Assembly: GCA_026119935.1 (NCBI GenBank)
Contig: JALRMH010000019.1
Coordinates: 558,001 to 622,000 of the forward strand
Origin: Endothia cerciana
Lineage: Eukaryota > Ascomycota > Sordariomycetes > Diaporthales > Cryphonectriaceae
Direction: 5' to 3'
Length of the DNA: 64,000 nucleotides
Position numbers and translations under genes: made by a program. Below, in pieces: positions 23,134 through 34,366 of the stretch (positions are counted from its first letter, which is position 1; every line of letters starts with the position of its first letter). The notes under the pieces are model-generated. The model was not told where the DNA came from. It made no database searches and saw only the letters and a program-made list of their open reading frames with translations.

Positions 23134-23869
23134 AGGTCAAATACCTCTACCGCAGGAGCTGCATGTGTGCAGTCTGCCATCGGTTTCTTCAGCACTACGG
23201 AAGAGGCGACACTCGTCAGGCGCAGAAATTTGTAATGCCTGACAAGATGCTGACATCTGGGGCACATCCAGCCGTGCGCTCGCTCTAGCGCGAGCTTTGG
23301 CGTGCTTTGGCGTGCCGCCGTCACGATTTGCCACAGATTCTTGTTGTGCCCTTTACCGTGGAAGCAACCATGCGTGAATACTATATGCCTAGTCAGAAAC
23401 ACCTTTGGAGGACTTTCGCTTATACGATCATGACCGATGGCTTGCAAGACCCACCTACGTCGGCGCGGGTTGCTTACTGAGTGCCACGCAGACTTCCGGT
23501 GTAGGCGAGCGTTGGCTCCAGTCTCTATCGAGGTAATGGATTACTCACTGTGCGATTGCTCAAACCCATTCAGGTTCTCTTCAAGCCTCATGCAATTATA
23601 CGCGAAATTGTCTTGGATTTGTCACTATCTGGTGTTCCCCAAAGCAGGAATCGATATTCCAACAGATCGCTGTCCGGATGCGAGAGTCGGCTCGAGACTT
23701 TGTGAAGAAGATGTCTTGTTAACTGGCCTAGACGTATATATAAGTAGTCGAACCCAAGTCTCAATTATGTATCAGGATCGAGAAGTAGCACTCTCAGACA
23801 TTCATCCAGCTGCCTCGCCCTGACTTGGAACATATCCTCGACGTTGCCTAAGAACTAGAACCGCCCAGG
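23134..23869. other. Intergenic region, promoter of the YcaC-like gene
   Basis: No gene is supported. Base composition is more AT-rich than the surrounding genes. A TATA-like TATATAAG at about 23737 lies 130 bases before the ATG of the hydrolase gene. Confidence 0.4.
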
Positions 23870-24890
23870 ATGAAACCCATTACCACTCTCTTGTTCGGGG
23901 CTGTCAACCTCGCATGCTCGGCTCTTGGAGATGGTGAGCCTTCCCCATCCTCGTGACTAGACCTCCTCCCTAAAGAAACACAGCTGTCCCATTCGAAAGG
24001 CTCAATAAGAACGACTCGGTAAGTGAGATGTACCCATGCCCTTATATGGCTCGAAAACGCCCAACCAATCCCATACCAGATGCTCTTGATCGTCGACTTG
24101 CAGGAGGGTCTCTACAGCCTCGCCAGGGATTTCGACGCCACCCTCTTCCGCGATTCCATCATCGCGCACGCTGCCATCGGCCAGGCGTTCGATATCCCAG
24201 TTGTCATGACCACGTCGGCTCAGTCAGGTGTGTTAAGCTCCGCTGTCCAATCCTGAGACAAAAGACCTCCAGTCCCTGACAGGGTCGTCCATGTGCTAGG
24301 TCCCAACGGCCTCCTTCCCCAGGAGATCCTCGACATGTACCCAGATGCACCATTGATCCAGCGCCCAGGCCAGGTCGATGCCTGGGACAATCCGGACTTC
24401 CGCGCCGCTGTACAGGCGGCCAACAAGTCGCAGATCATCATGGCAGGTATCGTCACAGACGTCTGTAAGTACTTCCCAGCTCCACCCCCACCCCCAGAAA
24501 AAAGCCACGCAACGGCTCCAATCTCTCCTTCCACACCACATAGATACACAACGCTCATGACCCGCATCACACCCAGGCACGACCTTCCTCGCCCTATCTC
24601 TGCGAGCGGAGGGCTACTCCGTGTGGGCGAACGTTGAGGCCTCGGGCACCACCACCCCGCTGATCAGGGACGTCTCGAACAACCGCATGGCGAACGCCGG
24701 CGTGCAAATCGTGTCGCTGTTCTCGATCATCTGCGACCTCATGCGTGACTGGCGCGATACCCCCGGCGCGGCGAAGCTGATCCCCTGGCTCGATAAGTAC
24801 TATCCTGCGTACGGGATGGTGGCGAGGGCGCATCATGCGGCGATCGAGAACGGGACGTTGGTCCCGGGCGAGGCTTCGTTGCCGAGCTAG
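23870..24890 (+). CDS. YcaC-like cysteine hydrolase (isochorismatase fold), secreted type
   Basis: Five exons: 23870-23933, 23984-24018, 24080-24227, 24300-24464 and 24577-24890, giving 241 residues; every join is in phase with GT..AG borders. Residues 1-21 (MKPITTLLFGAVNLACSALG) look like a signal peptide. The body matches the YcaC branch of the isochorismatase-like family: LLIVDLQEGLYS with catalytic Asp39, the signature RPGQVDAWDNPDF, and AGIVTDVC with nucleophile Cys138, followed by EGYSVWANVEASGTT. Asp-Lys-Cys is the usual triad. By spacing from the Cys, the Lys position is occupied here by Arg104, which should be checked by alignment. YcaC-type enzymes have uncertain substrates; nicotinamide-like amides are a guess. 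Secretion makes a role outside the cell or in a vacuole possible. Confidence 0.88.
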
Positions 24891-25288
24891 GCGGGTTGTT
24901 GGAGGGTAAACCGGGCACCAATGCTCTGGTACGGCGACGGGGGATCGCTCGATGGTGGCGCGGGATGGTTGCCGCGGACAAGGGCCTCGGGGTGGCTCCT
25001 TCGAGCATGTCAAGTTTTTGTCCGGAGGAGACGAAACCACTTGTGGTGGAAACGTGCTGCGAAGAGACTGTGCTGCGAGATTGGGCCCGTTCCTTGTGTA
25101 CTTCCTCACTCCGATGTCGTACTGTACTTGCATAGCCTTAAACAGCACGCGCACAACGCCTGTATGCTATCGACACCCGTTGCTCCTGAGAAGAGTCTCC
25201 TCCTCATGTCTTTGGACCCCGCCACTTGGAATGCTGCACCCAGAACCTCCGAACGAGCCCGTCCGCAAGTATGCCTTCGCATGGAGCA
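24891..25288. other. Short convergent intergenic region
   Basis: This 398-base stretch separates the 3' ends of the YcaC-like gene (plus) and the ankyrin-type gene (minus). No gene or repeat is seen; it should hold both polyadenylation regions. Confidence 0.5.
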
Positions 25289-27464
25289 TCAGTCCTCGTC
25301 CGGCCACGCCCCAGGAACTGGCTGAGGTGACGGCTCGGACCGATTCCAAAACTCGGCTGTAAGCTCTGCGGGGTCATGATAGAACTCCCACTCTAGCCTC
25401 CAATCTCCTGGAGCTGGGCCATGCTGTATTCCTGCGAGACGCAAATCTAGGGGCTCGCTCCACTCCCACACGCTTGGCTCCTCATCAACCTCGCGATCAG
25501 CTATGAATTCCTCAAGAACTTCGGTTGCAGCAGAGTCCCCAAGGACAGCCAGATTTATGCCACACTCTTCGAGGCCTCTCAATAAGTGGTGTAGGGTTGT
25601 TTGTATCCGTCTTGTGATCCTGGAGAGATTCATCGTTTCCCAACAATGACAATATGACGTTGCCCCTAACACGAATGCCAGCAGAATTTCGGGCCCGGTG
25701 TGTCCGTACCAATTGGAAGTCGTTCCAAAGTTCAAGTCGGCATCTGCAGTGACCACTTTCCTCATTAAAAATCCATCCAGGCCTCGTTGTCTAGATTGTC
25801 CACACAATAGTGTTGATAGGAACGCCCAAGACAGTAGAAGATGAAACCTGGGAGAGATGTGTCATCTGCAGCCCATTCTCGCACAGCATCCTGAATGGTC
25901 ATACCAAGTCGGCATACCAAGAAGCATAAAAATTTGGCGCTGAGATACGGCATCCATATATACCGAATCATGCCGTATTGCGAGCTTGGCCTCAGTTCGT
26001 CCCATGACATGTCTTTACGAATAGTCTCGGACAAGGTTGCGTCTTCTGATCTGTCAACGACTTGGAACCATACCAAAAATGAAAGATGATCAGGGTATTC
26101 CCGCAGCAACACCCAATCAAAAGCTAATTGCAGAAGTCCTCGCTTGAGCAGTGGTTGCAGGGTATCCATACAAAGACTTCCACTTCTACCAAGGTAGGAA
26201 ATGAGATTGTACAAACAAAAAAGCCAATGCCCGCTGTCAACCATAATTCTCACTTGCTCGAAGTCCAAGAGTTCTTGTACGACATGGATATTGCCATACA
26301 TAGATGTACACTGTTATGCATTGTCAGTAAGGACTTTTCGTGTGTTGAGACGGTAACGTTACAAATATTGCTGTGCGTCCGAGCGTACTGCAGTCTAGAG
26401 GAGATGCGCGGCCCTGCCTGAACAGCTCGCGGAGACCCCGTAGATTGCCACTTGACGCATAGCTAAAGATAAGCGAGTCACTAGGCATAACATTGAAAGT
26501 TGTGAGATTTGTCTGCCATCCAAAAGTGGACATGGTAACAGTAAGATCCCAGGCTCTCTGTGACAGCCAACAAGGAAGCTGGAGACGGGCTCTGTATACT
26601 TGTCATTGTCAGTCATATCGTTTGTCTTAGCAGATGCTTGTGCTACTAGTTCATACCTGATGAAGTGCTTGATCGAGAGGATGCGAGTACTGCACGGCCA
26701 AGTTTTGATGGTCCCGTCCACGGAAGCTGAGGTTGCGGGGCACGCTTTCGAGGACTATATGTCATCCGCTTCCATGTATCATCGCCATCTTCGTCTTGCA
26801 TGTCCTTCTTGACCATGTGTCGCTCGTCAGTTCGAGTCGGCGCTGACAGCATGCGCATCTGCTCCACGGCCATAGCCTGTTGTGCCTGAGCCAGCGCGCC
26901 TCGTTCTGTTAGCACCATCACACGGCAATCGAAGTTGAGGTAATGGACCCACGTAAGGTGTCCCAGCTGAGCACACACCATATCCGACTGGGTGGAATGC
27001 AACCCGGCTTGGGTGATCTGGAGTCTGGACAGGGCAGCCTGCAGCATGGTGAGTGCCCTGTCCAGTCTGGCCTGGAACTTCTCGGCACCTCCCTTCCTCA
27101 GGACGACCTTGAGCTTGGCAAGCCCTCGCTTCCTCCTCTTTTCGGAATCGATCTCTTTGCTCAAATCCTCTACCAGCATCTGTAGATCGCCTAGGGCTTC
27201 TCTACAGTGACGTGCGACGGGGTTCGCTGGTGGCTGACCATGGAATCGAGGCTGTGGAGTTTCGGTGTTCTCAGCATCTGGTCTGGAGTCCACGCCAGAG
27301 ATGATGGCCTCCAGCAGGTCGACCTCGCGCTTGAGGGTTCTGATAGTGTCCGGAGCCTCCTGCACCTCAAGCCATAGCTTCCTGATCTTCGAAATCGTCT
27401 CCCCGACCGTCAGGGCGAACTCAGCGATCCCGAGGACGCTGGAAACCCCACAGACAACCTCCAT
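25289..27464 (-). CDS. Fungal helical-N-domain plus ankyrin-type protein, frameshifted
   Basis: Exons 27464-26657, 26598-26363 and 26310 onward. The start MEVVCGVSSVLGIAEFALTVG is typical of the N-terminal helical domain of fungal STAND/ankyrin proteins. After a coiled region, exon 2 opens with YRARLQLPCWLSQRAWDL, a conserved linker, then ankyrin-like sequence (SDSLIFSYASSGNLRGLRELF; YGNIHVVQELLDFEQ). The frame stops at a TAA (25765-25767) just after DNEAWMDF. Immediately overlapping, a -1 frame continues LMRKVVTADADLNFG to a stop at 25289. A single missing T in the T5 run near 25768-25772 explains this. It may be a sequencing error, a real mutation or a slippage site. Codon use in exon 3 is AT-richer than in neighbouring genes. 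Such proteins are often intracellular sensors or incompatibility factors; the function here is not known. Confidence 0.75.
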
Positions 27465-30243
27465 CGTTCTGATCCGCGGCGTACCCAGTCGCGGTGAGAG
27501 ATTTGAGGAATATTCAAAAGCTCGGTTGAAAGGAATGGCCTGAAAACCAGAAAGCCGGATTAGAGATTGGAGCAGGGAAAACAAGAGGAGCCTCCTCGGT
27601 CAGGCACCGACGGCCTCCTTAAAGGCTCTGGCACAAGACTTGCCCCTCATTAGCTGAGAAGGCTGTGCAGCTCGTTTCCTGTCCTCTGTCTCATGCAGTA
27701 GTTGATAGCCATGATTGGTTTCCAGTAATGCTCAGGAGCCGCCCATGCAGAGCAAGCATGCAGGCTTTGGAAGTGTGGTATTTCAGCTAGCCCGGCTGCA
27801 ACCTGTTACACAATGCAGAATAAGGACTGCTGCTCATGACCACAATGAAGCTTCGCGTTGCAAAGGGTGCATGCTTGGTGAGGAAGGGATGTTTACTTTG
27901 TCCTGTTTTGTACAGCCTTCTGCTTGGGGCTCAAAAGCACCCGATGAGCCTCAGTGCTCGTGTCGGCCACAGGTCTTTGCGAGCAGCATTGGACACGGGT
28001 GGCAAGACACAGATACCCTCTGGTTACCAAAGACGCCAGGAACCATTGGGAAATCATCAAACTGGTTGAAACCTGTCAGAACAGGCTGGGGAAGGTGTAT
28101 GACATATCTGCTATGGTCTGCAGCTTGGCATAAGGAACACTCCACCTGTGTAACATAGACACAAGAAAAGAGATGAGGGATCCAAATCATCCCCGTGCAG
28201 GATTGCCCAAGATCGGCATTTCTAGGGATGCAATTCACCCATTGACCAATGCAGCCAGATACCATTGCTCAGAGCTGCTGGTGCCTGTCCTCTCCTCCTT
28301 CTTTTTCTCTTGTTTGGTTCGTGAAAAGGGTGGGAGGATGTTCTGGGTGCCCAATTAATTGGTCACGTCGTTGGCGTGCTAGATAACGACGTTCTGATAG
28401 GCAGTTACCAAGTCGGCGGCACTCCGCTGTAGCTCAGAGAGCTACGACGTTGCATTTCTAAAGCTCACACTTGGAAATGCAACGGCGGGGGTTCGAGTCC
28501 AGCCTGTGTCAAAGTCTGAACTTCCGCTCAATGGTGTCCCATATTACCAGCAGAAATATCCATCAGCAATCACCGAACCATCATCAACTCGGGTGGCCTT
28601 GCGGTCCTTGGCGTGTGCTTGTCACCGTACCCGAGGTGCTGCTCAGGCGACGGCACAGATGACCATGGGAAGCTTGATGTTGTGGATGTGCCTTCCTCCG
28701 AGCTTGGACTTCGGTTCACTCCGATGAAGGGATGGGTGGGCCCGAGCTGAGGGGGTAGGACGATTCCAGGTCAGCCAGCTGATAAACGGATTTGAACAGC
28801 CACCGACGACTTTTTTTCTTCTTTTTGGTGTTTTCCTTCTTCTTCTTTCCCGCGCACTCACTCACTCGTCCCCCTCCAACCTCTCACTCAATTGATCATT
28901 CACCTTCCTCTCCATCATTACCTTTTTGATCAATATCACCACCATCTATTCCCATCAACACGGCAGATGGTTCCCGCGATGTCAATGGTCTGACTTGTTG
29001 GAGCTCACTCAAGAGATACCTCATTCAATCTTCTGCTTTGAAACTTCGATGATCCTCATGATGCCGCAGGTGAGCAAATGGTATGCATGCATGCTTTGCT
29101 TGGCTTCGACGGACCTGCATACATTCACTACACTTGCGGGTAGCTATCAGGCACTCCTCCCGAGGGGCACTTGCTAAGCCAACCCAGGACTGCTTAGATT
29201 GAGATGTTCTTGTGGACATATATGCGGACCGAAACGGGCAACGGGCTGGAAGGAAGAGCAGGGAGGGCTGTCTGCCGGTTGAGTGATTTAGCATCGGGGA
29301 CTACTGGCAGGGTACATTGACTCCTGCCGTCTGCTTGTCCTGTAGCATAAGAGATATTCTTGGTATTTCCAGTACTTCCAGTACTTCAGACACTCCTGGA
29401 CATCTCCGTTGTGACAGGTGGAAGGGAACCTGTTGGAAGAACGAGAAAGAGGCAGCGAAGTTACTTGGCTTGGTCTTGACTCGAGCAGTGTCGTGGGGTT
29501 CTGCGGACGTAGCTGGTGCAGCTGGATGTCTTCAGGTCGATCATGGCTCGTCTTTGAGAATCGAGGGGGCCTCGCAGGCTGAAGTGATGATGAACGTTGC
29601 TTGTGTATGGTGGGTGGGAGAGCTGCTGTTCTGCAGTGTCGTGTGAATTTGAGGTTGCCGTCGTCAAGGGTTGACGTTATATTAGGCTCCCGCTAAGGTT
29701 TGTCCCGGCCCATCGCATCTGGTCCACTGCGGCAAAGCGGCTTTTAGCGCGACGGGAATATCTTCCACAGGTGGTCGACCAGTCTGGTCTGGTGGGGTCC
29801 AGCAAGGATCAGATCCAGGTTTCGAGCTGGTGGCTCATGTCATGATGTCACTGACGCCGTCCAATCTCAACGGCGCGTTGTCCAACACTCCTCTACGACT
29901 CGAGCTTGGTACTGTCTCCTCGAGCCAGGTTGTTTTCCTGGAACCACACGAGGAATGCCAGCTAGCTTGCCCCTGGGCACTAACACCATGGCCACGACAC
30001 TCGGAATTAACGTCCAAATTCTGCTGGAATCTCTCAACTTTGAAAACTGCACTCCCCGATGGTGACGCCGTACCACCTTGAGCCCCGTCATCTTGTCCAA
30101 CCTCGTCTGCAATTCCTGTGCCGGATGTTCCAGGTCGGGGGTTGGGGGGGTACCTCTTTTGAATAGATCACAAGCCTCTTGCGCGGCGCGTGGCTCTTCC
30201 GGCACGCAGAGGCACACGGCCCAAATTCCCCAGCTCCTCGAAG
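27465..30243. other. Long intergenic region with a CT-rich promoter-like block
   Basis: Apart from the tRNA-like element at 28424-28507, no gene is supported. From 28806 to 28930 the plus strand is rich in TTCTT and CTCACT motifs like a promoter and 5' UTR. It leads to several small ATG frames and a possible short exon ending CCGCAG|GTGAGC at about 29070, but no coding continuation could be built. It may express a non-coding RNA. Confidence 0.4.
28424..28507 (+). ncRNA. tRNA-like element with pol III A and B boxes
   Basis: A box-A-like TAGCTCAGAGAG (28430-28441) and a perfect box B GGTTCGAGTCC (28490-28500) are spaced as in a tRNA gene. Between them is an anticodon-arm-like stem TTGCA/TGCAA whose loop would read TTTCTAA (anticodon TCT, Arg) with a 16-base insertion at the canonical intron site. 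The longer perfect stem CGTTGCATTTC/GAAATGCAACG is 11 bp. The D arm is too short, the T stem has two mismatches and no acceptor stem pairs. A degenerate tRNA-Arg or a tRNA-derived SINE is more likely than a functional tRNA. Confidence 0.4.
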
Positions 30244-33200
30244 ATGTCCCAACCGGAGACGCCGGCAACTACTGAATCCGCAGACGGCGAGGTCAACTTC
30301 GAGACAATCTTGCAGGAGACGGGACAGCCGGCGACGGTCGTTCGAGATGGCCAGGGACATCTCGTCTATCCGGGCTACGTCCCACCAGCTCCACAGTCTC
30401 CCAGGTCGTCCGACCCCTCCGATGCGAAGAAGAGCCCGCCTCCTCTCAGCCAAGATCCTCAAAAAACAGTGACGGCGCCTGTGTCCAGACAAGACGAGAG
30501 CGTGCTCGTGCCGCGTCCCAAGATGGCCGAGAAGTCCGCTACCGATGCCCCTCGACGAGCCAGACGGCAGTCATCCACCGTGCCGATGCCGGCAATAAAG
30601 AGGTCTGGGACGAACGTTTCTCAGCTCCAACAAGCTCTGTGGACGAACCCATACGACGAGGACGACTCATCGAGCAGTGGTCCATCCACGGACGAAGATG
30701 TGGACTTGAACTCGGACGTCGAACGGACTGACCACGCCACTGGCAACGCGGCGCAGTCACAAAGATTTCGTCGATTCCGTGTCGCAAACGAGAACTACAA
30801 AACCAAGGGCAAGGTCTCGAAGCGCGACGGTCGTCTCGCGATTTCGATCAAGGACATTAGCACAAATGGGTACCTACGGAAGGCCCTCGGCGCTGCCATC
30901 ACGAAGGTCGTACCTATGAAAGAGGGCGAGATAACAAGCGGGAAGCCCGAGGAACGGCAACCAGCCGCCGAGAGGGCATCATCCGAGACAATCGTCACTC
31001 CCGAGGGTTTCCGCTGCCCGCCGCTCAACATTGTGATCATGGTAATAGGAAGCCGCGGAGATGCACAACCATTCTTGAAAATCGGAAAGATACTCAAGGA
31101 GACATACGGCCACAGGGTCAGGATAGCCACGCATCCAGCCTTCCGCGAGTTCATAGAGAAGGACTCCGGCCTCGAATTCTTCTCGGTGGGTGGGGACCCG
31201 TCTGAACTTATGGCCTTCATGGTCAAGAACCCCGGTCTCATACCGACACTCGAGACCTTGCGGGCCGGCGACATTGGCCGCAGGCGAGCAGCCATGAACG
31301 AGATGTTCGCGGGGTTCTGGCGGGCGTGCGTCAACGCTACGGACGACCAGAAGGACGTCCGAAGTCTGAAAATGATGGGGGAGAAGCAGCCATTCATTGC
31401 CGATGCCATCATTGCCAACCCTGCCTCGTTCGCGCACGTCCACTGCGCAGAGGCACTTGGTATTCCGCTAATCTTGTCATTCACATTCCCCTACACGCCG
31501 ACGCGTGCATTTCCCCACCCCATGGCTAATGTTAAGAAGAGCAACGTGGACCCCGGATACACGAATCTCATGAGCTATCCCCTTGTGGAAATGATGGTAT
31601 GGCAAGGTCTCGGCGATCTTGTGAACGACCTGCGCGTCAAGACGTTGGGACTAGATCCCGTATCCACTCTCTGGGCACCAGGCTCCCTCTACCGACTGAA
31701 TGTCCCCTTCGCTTATCTATGGAGTCCATCTCTGGTCCCTAAACCCCCAGACTGGGGCGAAGAGATCGGCATCTGCGGCCTCGTCTTCCTTGACCTCGCC
31801 TCCTCGTTCAAACCCCCCGATCCACTCGAAGAATTTCTCGACGCCGGCGAGACGCCAATTTACATTGGCTTCGGCTCTATTGTCGTCGACGACGCCGAGG
31901 GGTTTACGAATATGATCTTCGAAGGTACGGCCCCATTCTCCCTTGTACCTCTCGCGTATCATGGAGAAAGTCCCTACCTGAGCTATGGGAATGCTGACCC
32001 GCAACGATCGATAGCCGTCAAGCTCTCCGGTGTGCGTGCTCTCGTGAGCAAAGGCTGGGGTGGATTGGGCGGTGACAGCTTAGATGTACCCGAGAATATC
32101 TTCCTGCTCGAGAACACGCCGCACGACTGGCTTTTCCCCAGGGTCAGGGCATGCGTGATCCATGGAGGAGCAGGAACGACGGCAATTGCCTTGAAGTGCG
32201 GGAAGCCCACCATGGTTGTTCCGTTCTTTGGTGACCAATTCTTCTGGGGCAACATGATTGGACAAGCACGAGCGGGCCCCGAGTCGGTGCCATACAAACA
32301 GCTGTCAGCCGAAAAGCTTGCTGATGGGATCCAGTTCTGCCTGACGGAGGAGGCGCAGGTGAACGCGCAGACCTTCGCGCGTGATATCGCTCGGGAGGGA
32401 GACGGCGCGGAGAATATGTGTGCCTTCTTCCATAAACACCTGACGCTTTCCGGGAAGCGCTCGATGCGGTGCTCGATCTTGGAAGATCGGGTGGCGGTGT
32501 GGCACATGAAGGGCACGAGCCTGAGGCTCAGCGCGTTGGCTGCCGACATCCTAGTGGAAAAGGGCTATATCCAATGGCGAAAACTAAGCCTGGTCAGGCA
32601 TTGCGAGTGGAATGACTTTGAAGGGCCGGGTGAGCCGGTCACTGGTGTCCTCGGGTCTGTGGCTGGCTCGCTCGGCGAGGCTTTTGGTGGCATCATCGGC
32701 GTGCCATCTCGAATCGCCAAGAACTCCCATCAGAGGCGAGAAAGGAAGGAAAAGCACGGACAAAAGCATGAGGAGGCGAAACGCATGGTCAAGGCACAGA
32801 CTCCAGAGAACGGACAGGTCAACGCATCTCAACGCCAATCCGAGGCGGGAGGAAACGATACTGCCGCGAAAGACGCGGACGGCGCCGGACCAGCCCGCGC
32901 TGCAGAGGCAGGGCAGACCGCCGAGCATCCGGTACCCAAAGACGACGGCGACCTCGAGGCCAACCAACACGACACCGCTTCCCTCCGGACTGCCAGGACA
33001 CAAGACGCCGAATCCGACTCCTGGTACGTGACCGAAGTATCCCGTGGCGCCCTGAAGTCCGCCGGGGCCCTCGCCAGCGCACCCATCGACCTGTCCGTGG
33101 CACTCGCGCAGGGCTTCCACAACGCGCCCCGCCTCTACGGCGACGACACCGTCCGCCGACCTCCGCGCGTCACGGGCATCCGCTCGGGACTGCGCGCGGC

Positions 33201-33726
33201 GAGAGCCGAGTTCGCGTATGGCATATATGACGCGTGGACGGGCGTGGTCCGCCTGCCTGTGCGCGGCGCGAAGGACGGCGGCGCGAGGGGGTTCGCCAAG
33301 GGCGTCGGGATGGGGCTGAGCGGGCTGGTGCTCAAGGATATCGCCGCCTTCACGGGGCCGGTGGGGTATACGCTCATGGGGCTCAAGAAGCAAGTGGAGA
33401 GGCGGCGACAGCCGTACAAGCACGTCCGCAGGGCGAGAATACTCCAAGGCCAGAGGGACCTCAATGAACTCGGCGCAGACGAGCGCAAGAGACGAATCGA
33501 GGAGGTGGATAGAGGCTGGGAGGTGCTGAGGGGCCTGTGGGTGGCGGTTGAGAAGAGGGAGAAGGAGAAGGGTGGGATTGGCGCGCAGTTCAGCGCAAGG
33601 CGGAGGCGCGGTGTGGGACAGGCTCTTGAGAGCGTCGAGATGGCGGAAAAGGCGCTCGAGGCGGTTAATAGGGGTGAGGGTGTGAGGGATGCGGTCAAGG
33701 AGTATAGGAAGTCGGGAGAGCCCTAG
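30244..33726 (+). CDS. Sterol-type UDP-glucosyltransferase (GT1), large fungal form
   Basis: Proposed exons 30244-31924 and 32015-33726 give 1130 residues. The N-terminal 250 residues are disordered and acidic/basic. The glycosyltransferase N-domain starts at about residue 261 (LNIVIMVIGSRGDAQPFLKIG). The UDP-sugar-binding motif HGGAGTTAIALKCGKP..FFGDQFFWG begins near residue 610. This is the arrangement of sterol 3-beta-glucosyltransferases (Ugt51/Atg26 type), but no GRAM or PH domain is visible. The C-terminal third resembles fungal relatives with a VPS13/ATG2-like tail (GLRAARAEFAYGIYDAWTG; GFAKGVGMGLSGLVLKDIAA) and may bind membranes. The 90-nt intron 31925-32014 (GTACGG..CTGACC..GATAG) contains no in-frame stop; removing it restores the conserved MIFEAVKLSGVRALVSKGWGG. 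The ATG at 30244 is chosen; an upstream GTG is ignored. Confidence 0.9.
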   Translation: MSQPETPATTESADGEVNFETILQETGQPATVVRDGQGHLVYPGYVPPAPQSPRSSDPSDAKKSPPPLSQDPQKTVTAPVSRQDESVLVPRPKMAEKSATDAPRRARRQSSTVPMPAIKRSGTNVSQLQQALWTNPYDEDDSSSSGPSTDEDVDLNSDVERTDHATGNAAQSQRFRRFRVANENYKTKGKVSKRDGRLAISIKDISTNGYLRKALGAAITKVVPMKEGEITSGKPEERQPAAERASSETIVTPEGFRCPPLNIVIMVIGSRGDAQPFLKIGKILKETYGHRVRIATHPAFREFIEKDSGLEFFSVGGDPSELMAFMVKNPGLIPTLETLRAGDIGRRRAAMNEMFAGFWRACVNATDDQKDVRSLKMMGEKQPFIADAIIANPASFAHVHCAEALGIPLILSFTFPYTPTRAFPHPMANVKKSNVDPGYTNLMSYPLVEMMVWQGLGDLVNDLRVKTLGLDPVSTLWAPGSLYRLNVPFAYLWSPSLVPKPPDWGEEIGICGLVFLDLASSFKPPDPLEEFLDAGETPIYIGFGSIVVDDAEGFTNMIFEGTAPFSLVPLAYHGESPYLSYGNADPQRSIAVKLSGVRALVSKGWGGLGGDSLDVPENIFLLENTPHDWLFPRVRACVIHGGAGTTAIALKCGKPTMVVPFFGDQFFWGNMIGQARAGPESVPYKQLSAEKLADGIQFCLTEEAQVNAQTFARDIAREGDGAENMCAFFHKHLTLSGKRSMRCSILEDRVAVWHMKGTSLRLSALAADILVEKGYIQWRKLSLVRHCEWNDFEGPGEPVTGVLGSVAGSLGEAFGGIIGVPSRIAKNSHQRRERKEKHGQKHEEAKRMVKAQTPENGQVNASQRQSEAGGNDTAAKDADGAGPARAAEAGQTAEHPVPKDDGDLEANQHDTASLRTARTQDAESDSWYVTEVSRGALKSAGALASAPIDLSVALAQGFHNAPRLYGDDTVRRPPRVTGIRSGLRAARAEFAYGIYDAWTGVVRLPVRGAKDGGARGFAKGVGMGLSGLVLKDIAAFTGPVGYTLMGLKKQVERRRQPYKHVRRARILQGQRDLNELGADERKRRIEEVDRGWEVLRGLWVAVEKREKEKGGIGAQFSARRRRGVGQALESVEMAEKALEAVNRGEGVRDAVKEYRKSGEP

Positions 33727-33991
33727 GGACTCGTAGGTGTTTGGGTGTACGTCTAGTAATGTCTTCAACCCGATGGAAAAGCTGAAGTCTCCAGGCCGCC
33801 CCTGTCGCGGGTCGACCGAGAAGATACGGCCGGATGGACAAGAGGCATAATACAGGCAAGAAGAAGAATGAGAGGGCTCGGGATGAAGCTGGACATAAGT
33901 AAGCAGCCCATAGAACCGAGTGATGGCACCGGGGCTGGAGAGGTCGAGCTCGGCACGTGTTGAGAAGGGGGAAGGCTCAGATCTCTCGTAC

Positions 33992-34010
33992 ATATATATA
34001 TATATATATA
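33992..34010. repeat. (TA)n dinucleotide repeat
   Basis: About ten TA units lie in the 3' flank of the glucosyltransferase gene, within a 640-base convergent intergenic region (33727-34366) that holds no other gene. Confidence 0.85.
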
Positions 34011-34366
34011 CATACGGACCGCGGTGTTCGCCATCAGTGGTCTTGAATCTTGGGCGGCTGGGACCGCACGGAAGATACTAAGTCGATTTGTCCATGCTCA
34101 TGGCATATAGGGATATGAACTGGCGGAGACAAAGGTGTTCAGATCTCGCGCGGAGGACTTGAACACAGGAGGTCATAAACAGCTCCATCACTTCTCTCCA
34201 TCACAGGCAACGGGCTGGGATCCTGTTGCCATGGCCTTTCGACAGAATCTGCCCGAGATTTCGCCGGAATACCTTCATCCCCTTTATCGGTGAACGACAA
34301 CATAAACTCAAGCAAGCCAGTGCTGACAAGGGCGGCGGGCGCGGGCACCTAGGAGGTGCCTGATTG

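Noticed and set aside
28424..28507. Functional tRNA-Arg gene
   Set aside because: No pairing acceptor stem, truncated D arm and mismatched T stem; kept only as a tRNA-like element.
32584..33993. 469-codon minus-strand frame over the glucosyltransferase C-terminus
   Set aside because: Antisense shadow; the sense frame has conserved sequence and the antisense one starts without an ATG context.
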